A stretch of 64,000 bases of DNA. Origin: Nocardioides yefusunii (GTDB lineage: Bacteria > Actinomycetota > Actinomycetes > Propionibacteriales > Nocardioidaceae). The DNA is taken from positions 62,001 to 126,000 of the forward strand of contig NZ_CP034929.1 in NCBI RefSeq assembly GCF_004014875.1, read 5' to 3'. A program made the position numbers and the translations under genes. Numbering within the stretch: the first letter of the stretch is position 1; each line of letters begins with the position of its first letter. This document shows, in pieces, positions 60,134-64,000 of the stretch. The notes beneath the pieces were generated by a model. That model did no database searches. It was not told the DNA's origin and worked only from the letters and a program-made list of their open reading frames with translations.

Positions 60134-61486
60134 GTGACGACTCTCATTGCCCCAGGTCCGCGTTCCGACCGTGCGCCCGGGAGGGTGAGCGATCTGCTCC
60201 ACTGGGCCACCAAGCACGGAGTCACCCGCGGCGTCCTGGGGATCGCCGCCCGCCGCGGCAACCTGCAGGCACAGCTCATGACGCTGCGCCCGGACCGGGC
60301 CGACGACCTGCGTCGGATCGTGGCGCAGATGCGCGACGCCGGACCGGTGTACGTCTCCCCGATCGGTCGTGTCGTCACCTCGCACGCCGGCGTGAAGCAG
60401 GTCCTCTCCGACGACTCCTTCACCACCAACCGTCCCCAGCCGCCGGGGTTCCTGGGTGACCTGGCCCGACGCACCACACCCCCCTCGATCCATCCGCTCG
60501 AACGCCCGTCGCTGCTCGCGACCAATGCGCCCGAACACACCCGCTACCGCCGTCTCGTCACCGGGGTCTTCACCGTGCGTGCCGTCGAACGCCTGCGCCA
60601 GTGCACCGAGGCGATGGCCCACGACCTGCTCGACGAACTCGAGTCCGTCGCCGCCCGACCCGTCGACCTCGTGGAGCGGTACTGCGCACCGCTGCCGGTC
60701 AACGTGATCGCGGAGATCCTGGGGGTGCCCGACGAGTTCCGCGACGACGTCCTGCGCTTCGGCACCGGCGCCGCGCCCAGCCTCGACATGGGCATCACCT
60801 ACCGCCAGCACCGTCAGGTGGAGGCGTCGCTGCTGGCCTTCGAGGACTGGCTCGACGACCACCTGGCGATGTTGCGCCGCAGCCCGGGCGCCGACCTGAT
60901 GAGTCAGCTCGTCGCCGCCACCGACGACGAAGGTCCCTTGGGTGAGCGTGAGCTGAAGGCGACCGCCGGGCTGGTGCTCGCTGCGGGCTTCGAGACGACG
61001 GTCAACCTCCTGGGCAATGCCACCCACCTGCTCCACGACCACGCTGCGCAGCGGGCCGAGGTCATCGGCGACGGGGCGGTGTCGGGGCCGGGATCGTGGC
61101 TCAACGTCGTGGAAGAGGCGCTGCGTTTCGACCCGCCGGTGCTGCTGACCGGCCGCAAGGCCACCCGTGGCACCGAGGTCGACGGCTCGCCGGTGCGGGC
61201 CGGGGAGACGATCGCGACCGTGCTGTGGGCCGCCAACCGGGACCCGCTGGTCTTCGAGAACCCCGACGCCTTCGACGTCACGCGTGCCAATGCACGCGAA
61301 CACATCGCGTTCTCCTCGGGTCGCCACCACTGTCTGGGCGCGGCCCTGGCCCGGATGGAGGGAGAGGTCGCGTTGCGGGCACTGCACGAGCGCTTCCCTG
61401 ATCTCAAGGTGTTGCCCGGGGCGAGGCGTCGTTCGACCCGGATCCTGCGCGGCTACCGGACGCTGCCGGTGCTGCTGCGTCCCTGA
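60134..61486 (+). CDS. Cytochrome P450
   Basis: Haem-thiolate monooxygenase (450 aa), soluble bacterial class. Visible are the I-helix AGFETT (about 291-296, acid-alcohol pair replaced by Glu-Thr as usual), the K-helix ExxR in EEALRFDPP, and the haem loop FSSGRHHCLGAAL with the axial Cys at 400. GTG 60134 is the start. No ferredoxin or reductase gene is adjacent, so redox partners must come from elsewhere. Substrate unknown. Confidence 0.92.
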   Translation: MTTLIAPGPRSDRAPGRVSDLLHWATKHGVTRGVLGIAARRGNLQAQLMTLRPDRADDLRRIVAQMRDAGPVYVSPIGRVVTSHAGVKQVLSDDSFTTNRPQPPGFLGDLARRTTPPSIHPLERPSLLATNAPEHTRYRRLVTGVFTVRAVERLRQCTEAMAHDLLDELESVAARPVDLVERYCAPLPVNVIAEILGVPDEFRDDVLRFGTGAAPSLDMGITYRQHRQVEASLLAFEDWLDDHLAMLRRSPGADLMSQLVAATDDEGPLGERELKATAGLVLAAGFETTVNLLGNATHLLHDHAAQRAEVIGDGAVSGPGSWLNVVEEALRFDPPVLLTGRKATRGTEVDGSPVRAGETIATVLWAANRDPLVFENPDAFDVTRANAREHIAFSSGRHHCLGAALARMEGEVALRALHERFPDLKVLPGARRRSTRILRGYRTLPVLLRP

Positions 61487-61496
61487 GGTCGCCAGG

Positions 61497-61556
61497 GCCG
61501 AAGTCAGCACAGCCGAAGTCACCGCCACCGAAGTCACCGGCACCGAAGTGACCGGC
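61497..61556. repeat. Tandem repeat, 15-bp unit, four copies
   Basis: Units at 61497, 61512, 61527 and 61542 share the core CCGAAGTCACCG with small changes. They start 11 bp after the P450 stop, outside any credible gene. Confidence 0.8.
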
Positions 61557-61699
61557 ACTGGAAAACGGGGTCAGGCGTCGATTCCGCGGGTGCCAGGTGG
61601 GGCTGGTGGGACACCTGAGATTTCTGGGACATCGTGCCGCTGTGCCCTGTGCTGATACCCCGTTGTGTGGCACCCGTTCGGCACCCCGAACGCGGGCGT

Positions 61700-61870
61700 G
61701 AACGACCTGGAAAATGCTCCACAAGGTGTGGAGAAACAGCAGGTCGCTGGATCAAGACTCCCATGCACAGGTTGTCCACATTTCCATGCACAGGCTCTAG
61801 CGTTTTCCACGGATAGCAACTCCCCCTCCACAGGTGTGTACAACCTGTGCAATACCGGTTCGCCCTCCCG
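61700..61870. other. Cluster of DnaA-box-like sequences and small palindromes
   Basis: Contains a perfect actinobacterial DnaA box TTGTCCACA (61772-61780), TGTGGAGAA (61727-61735; reverse of TTCTCCACA) and TTTTCCACG (61803-61811). Other elements are the palindrome CTCCACA-AGG-TGTGGAG (61717-61733), the 7-bp-arm palindrome CACAGGT...ACCTGTG (61830-61850) and the direct repeat CCATGCACAGG (61761, 61784). It is AT-richer than its surroundings and lies within the 406-bp gap before the DUF4143 gene. No dnaA/dnaN genes flank it, so it is not oriC on this evidence. Confidence 0.5.
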
Positions 61871-61892
61871 TTTCCCGCCGGTGGGAGGCAGC

Positions 61893-63221
61893 ATGGAATC
61901 CTTGGCGGGCTGCGACGGAGAGGGTCGTCGCGCAGGCGCACGGGCGAGGAGTGGCGTGGAGTACCGGGAGCGGGTGGTCGACGGACTGCTGGCGCGCCAC
62001 CTGGTCGACTCCGCCGTCGTCGTCCTCGAGGGGCCCCGCGGTGCCGGCGCCTCCCGCGCAGCCGGACGTGTGGCCGCCCGGACGTGGCGGCTCGACATCG
62101 ACGACTACGCCCGTCAATTTGTCGACATGGCGCCCCATCTCCTGCTGGAGCCCGGTGGCGCCCCCGGACCCGTCCTCTTCGACGAGTGGCAGGAGATCCC
62201 GCGGACCCTCGCCCGCGTCCTGAGCAGCGTCGATGCCGCTCCCGGGCAAGTGCTCCTGGCCGGTTCCGAGACGCCGACCGAGGCCGACGAACTCCTGGCC
62301 TCTGGCGCCGTCGCACGGGTGCAGATCCGCCCGATGAGCCTGTGGGAGTCAGGTCATTCCACCGGCGCGGTCTCCCTGGCTGCGCTCTTCGCCGGGAACG
62401 ACGTCGACCTCACCGCTCCCGCGCCGACCCTGGACCCGCACCAGCTCTTCGAACGGATGGTCGTCGGCGGTTGGCCCGGTCTCGAGGGGCTCGGCGAGAC
62501 GAAGGCCCGTCGCTGGCTGCGTGAGTACCTGCTGATCCTGGTCCGTGACGACTTCCCGACGCGCGGCGTGCGCCGCACCCCGGATGACCTGCGGCGATTC
62601 CTCGGTGTCCTCGCCGCCGGGGTCGGGACCGAGCAGAAGTTGAGTGCGGTGGCCCGGGACCTCGCCGCTGCCACCAGCACCAGGACCCCGCGCGCGGAGA
62701 CCGTCGCGGAGTACCTCACCGTGCTGCGTCGGCTCCTGCTGTTGGAGGACGTCCCGGCGTGGACGCCGCAGCTCACCAGCGCAGCTGCGCTGCGCCGCAC
62801 TCCGCGCCGGTTCTTCGTCGACCCCTCGTTCGGGCTCGCGGCGCTGGGCCTCAGTAGTGCTGCGCTGCGCCGCAACCTCACCGCCGCGGCCCAGCACTTC
62901 GAAGGGCTCGTGCTGCGTGACCTGCGCACCTACGCGGACCCGCTCGGCGGCGTCGTGCACCACCTGCGTGACAACAACGGGCGCACCGTCGACTTCGTCG
63001 TCGTCCTGCCCGACGGCTCCTGGGGCGGCGTCGCGGTGAGGATGAATCCGGCCGGGATCGACGACGCTGCGAAGGAACTTCTCTGGCTCGCCGGCCGTGT
63101 CGACGTTTCCGTCACGGGCCAGCACCCCGCAGCGTTCATGCTCGTCGTCACAGGAGCGGGTCTCGTGGAGGTCCGCGACGACGGTGTTCTGGTGGCGCCG
63201 GTCGCGTCACTGCGCCCCTGA
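61893..63221 (+). CDS. AAA/DUF4143-type ATPase-like protein with altered P-loop
   Basis: 442 residues laid out as N-terminal AAA_14 ATPase (about 20-200), helical linker and C-terminal DUF4143 nuclease-like domain. The P-loop position reads EGPRGAGASRAA, with Ala where the invariant Lys should be. The Walker B equivalent is LFDEWQEIP. In the C-terminal part, HFEGLVLRDLRTYAD, NNGRTVDFVVVLPDG and GGVAVRMNP follow the E...D...E/K-like order of the family, but the last Lys seems replaced. ATG 61893 follows GGGAGG. The biological role of these proteins is unknown. Confidence 0.8.
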   Translation: MESLAGCDGEGRRAGARARSGVEYRERVVDGLLARHLVDSAVVVLEGPRGAGASRAAGRVAARTWRLDIDDYARQFVDMAPHLLLEPGGAPGPVLFDEWQEIPRTLARVLSSVDAAPGQVLLAGSETPTEADELLASGAVARVQIRPMSLWESGHSTGAVSLAALFAGNDVDLTAPAPTLDPHQLFERMVVGGWPGLEGLGETKARRWLREYLLILVRDDFPTRGVRRTPDDLRRFLGVLAAGVGTEQKLSAVARDLAAATSTRTPRAETVAEYLTVLRRLLLLEDVPAWTPQLTSAAALRRTPRRFFVDPSFGLAALGLSSAALRRNLTAAAQHFEGLVLRDLRTYADPLGGVVHHLRDNNGRTVDFVVVLPDGSWGGVAVRMNPAGIDDAAKELLWLAGRVDVSVTGQHPAAFMLVVTGAGLVEVRDDGVLVAPVASLRP

Positions 63222-63239
63222 CGCACCCCTTCATTCCCT

Positions 63240-63289
63240 GGGACGTCATAGGAATCGGGGCCTCGGGCCCACGATTCCTATGACGTCCC
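63240..63289. repeat. Intergenic palindrome, family 1 copy 4 (perfect)
   Basis: Perfect 18-bp arms (GGGACGTCATAGGAATCG and its complement, 63240-63257 and 63272-63289) with a GC-rich 14-nt loop. It lies 18 bp after the DUF4143 gene. The best-preserved family member. Confidence 0.88.
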
Positions 63290-63368
63290 GCCAGCCGGCG
63301 TCCCGCAGACAGGGGGTGGCCACGGTGCAACCCTTCCCAAGTCGGGGAGACGTCCCTAGGGTCCGGTC

Positions 63369-64000
63369 ATGCGCGCAGCCCAGGTCGTCACCCTCACCGG
63401 TCCCGCCGACGTCGTCGTCCAGGAAGCCCCCGACCTCACGCCCGGCGTGGGCGAGGTGCTCGTCGAGGTCCATGCCGCAGGGCTGGCGTTCCCCGACGTC
63501 CTGCTCTCACGCGGGCAGTACCAGATGAAGCCCGAGCCGCCCTTCACCCTCGGCGCCGACGTCGCGGGCGTCGTGGCCGCGCTCGGTCGGGGCGTCACCG
63601 GACTCGAGGTCGGCCAACGCGTCGCCGGCGTCATCCCGCACGGCGGGGCTGCCGAGTACGCGGTCCTGCCGGCCGACTGGGTCTTCCCGCTGCCCGGGAT
63701 CCTCACCTTCACCGAGGGTGCAGCGTTGGGCATGAACTACCTGACCGCCGACTTCGTCCTGCACCGACGCGCACAGGTGCGCCCGGGGGAGACCGTCTTG
63801 GTCCACGGCGCAGCGGGTGGGGTCGGGACCGCCACGATCCAGGTCGCGAAGGCGATGGGTGCCGAAGTGATCGCGGTGGTCTCCACCCAGGAGAAGAGCG
63901 TCGTCGCGCGGGCCGCCGGTGCTGACCACATCCTGTTCACCGACGGCTTCCTCAACGGCGTGAAGTCGCTGACCGAAGGCCGCGGCGTCGACGTCGTGGT
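63369..64000 (+). CDS. Quinone oxidoreductase / zinc-free MDR dehydrogenase, 3' end outside window
   Basis: NADPH:quinone reductase-like enzyme. 210 codons are visible, roughly two-thirds of the usual 320-330. MRAAQVVTLTGPADVVVQEAP at the N-terminus, AAGLAFPDVLLSRG, and the cofactor motif VHGAAGGVGTATIQVAKAMGA (about 142-162) are visible. No catalytic or structural zinc cysteines are present, which separates it from the alcohol dehydrogenase at 21865. Confidence 0.9.
   Translation, partial: MRAAQVVTLTGPADVVVQEAPDLTPGVGEVLVEVHAAGLAFPDVLLSRGQYQMKPEPPFTLGADVAGVVAALGRGVTGLEVGQRVAGVIPHGGAAEYAVLPADWVFPLPGILTFTEGAALGMNYLTADFVLHRRAQVRPGETVLVHGAAGGVGTATIQVAKAMGAEVIAVVSTQEKSVVARAAGADHILFTDGFLNGVKSLTEGRGVDVV

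Noticed and set aside
59909-61558. 549-residue minus-strand frame opposite the P450 gene
   Set aside because: Shadow frame; the P450 on the plus strand has all haem and helix motifs.
61700-61870. The DnaA-box-like cluster as the chromosomal origin
   Set aside because: Only one perfect box, no dnaA, dnaN, recF or gyrase genes nearby, and metabolic genes on both sides.
30256-63289. Family 1 palindromes as a second CRISPR array or as insertion-sequence ends
   Set aside because: Copies are kilobases apart, not regularly spaced, and no transposase gene lies next to any of them in the window.

Overview
High-GC actinobacterial chromosome. The codon and GC bias, two SigE-family sigma factors with linked membrane partners, a polyphosphate glucokinase, a MetP/MetS-type amino-acid importer and an EthA-type monooxygenase suggest an actinomycete, perhaps a Nocardioidaceae-like one (inference; there is no rRNA or core marker gene in the window). 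No tRNA or rRNA gene was recognised. Almost every long reading frame opposite the genes is a GC-driven shadow.

Region 1-16.7 kb: an aldehyde dehydrogenase cut by the left edge is followed by a complete type I-E CRISPR-Cas locus. The array (1701-7402) has 94 repeats of 29 bp and 93 spacers of 32 bp on an exact 61-bp period. Repeat polarity and a degenerate last repeat place the leader on the left, away from cas, so array and cas operon point the same way. The operon is cas3-cse1-cse2-cas7e-cas5e-cas6e-cas1-cas2, mostly joined by ATGA overlaps. The only large gap, 105 bp between cas6e and cas1, holds two repeat-like hairpins in crRNA-like geometry. The second one covers the cas1 ribosome-binding site. 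This is the most unusual feature of the window.

Region 16.7-31.5 kb: a helicase IV-like protein with a possible nuclease insertion converges on cas2. It is followed by housekeeping and metabolic genes: a DUF4190-type membrane protein, an M20 amidohydrolase, a Zn alcohol dehydrogenase, a DEDDh exonuclease, an ABC-F ATPase, a nitroreductase, a cupin protein under a perfect palindrome, a free-standing condensation-domain protein, an alpha/beta hydrolase and a lipoate ligase with its accessory domain at the N-terminus.

Region 31.5-42.5 kb: regulator and efflux modules, each with a visible operator. They are MarR; MFS with TetR; MFS divergent from TetR; and a dehydrogenase with a DMT-type transporter (interrupted at a run of eight G) divergent from a CGNR-finger regulator. 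An EthA-like Baeyer-Villiger monooxygenase and a small ABM protein follow.

Region 42.5-64 kb: a thioesterase; two tandem paralogous sigma/membrane-partner pairs; an FAD oxidoreductase; a 3-hydroxyisobutyryl-CoA hydrolase-like protein; an MFS permease; BluB; a free-standing winged-helix regulator; glutathione peroxidase; MMPL and GNAT with a divergent MarR; polyphosphate glucokinase; MetP/MetS; a cytochrome P450; an intergenic cluster of DnaA-box-like sequences; an ATPase-like DUF4143 protein with a defective P-loop; and a quinone oxidoreductase cut by the right edge.

Large intergenic palindromes recur. One family (GACGTCAT...ATGACGTC) has four copies and another (ACCCCACCGG...CCGGTGGGGT) has two. 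Several other single hairpins look like terminators.
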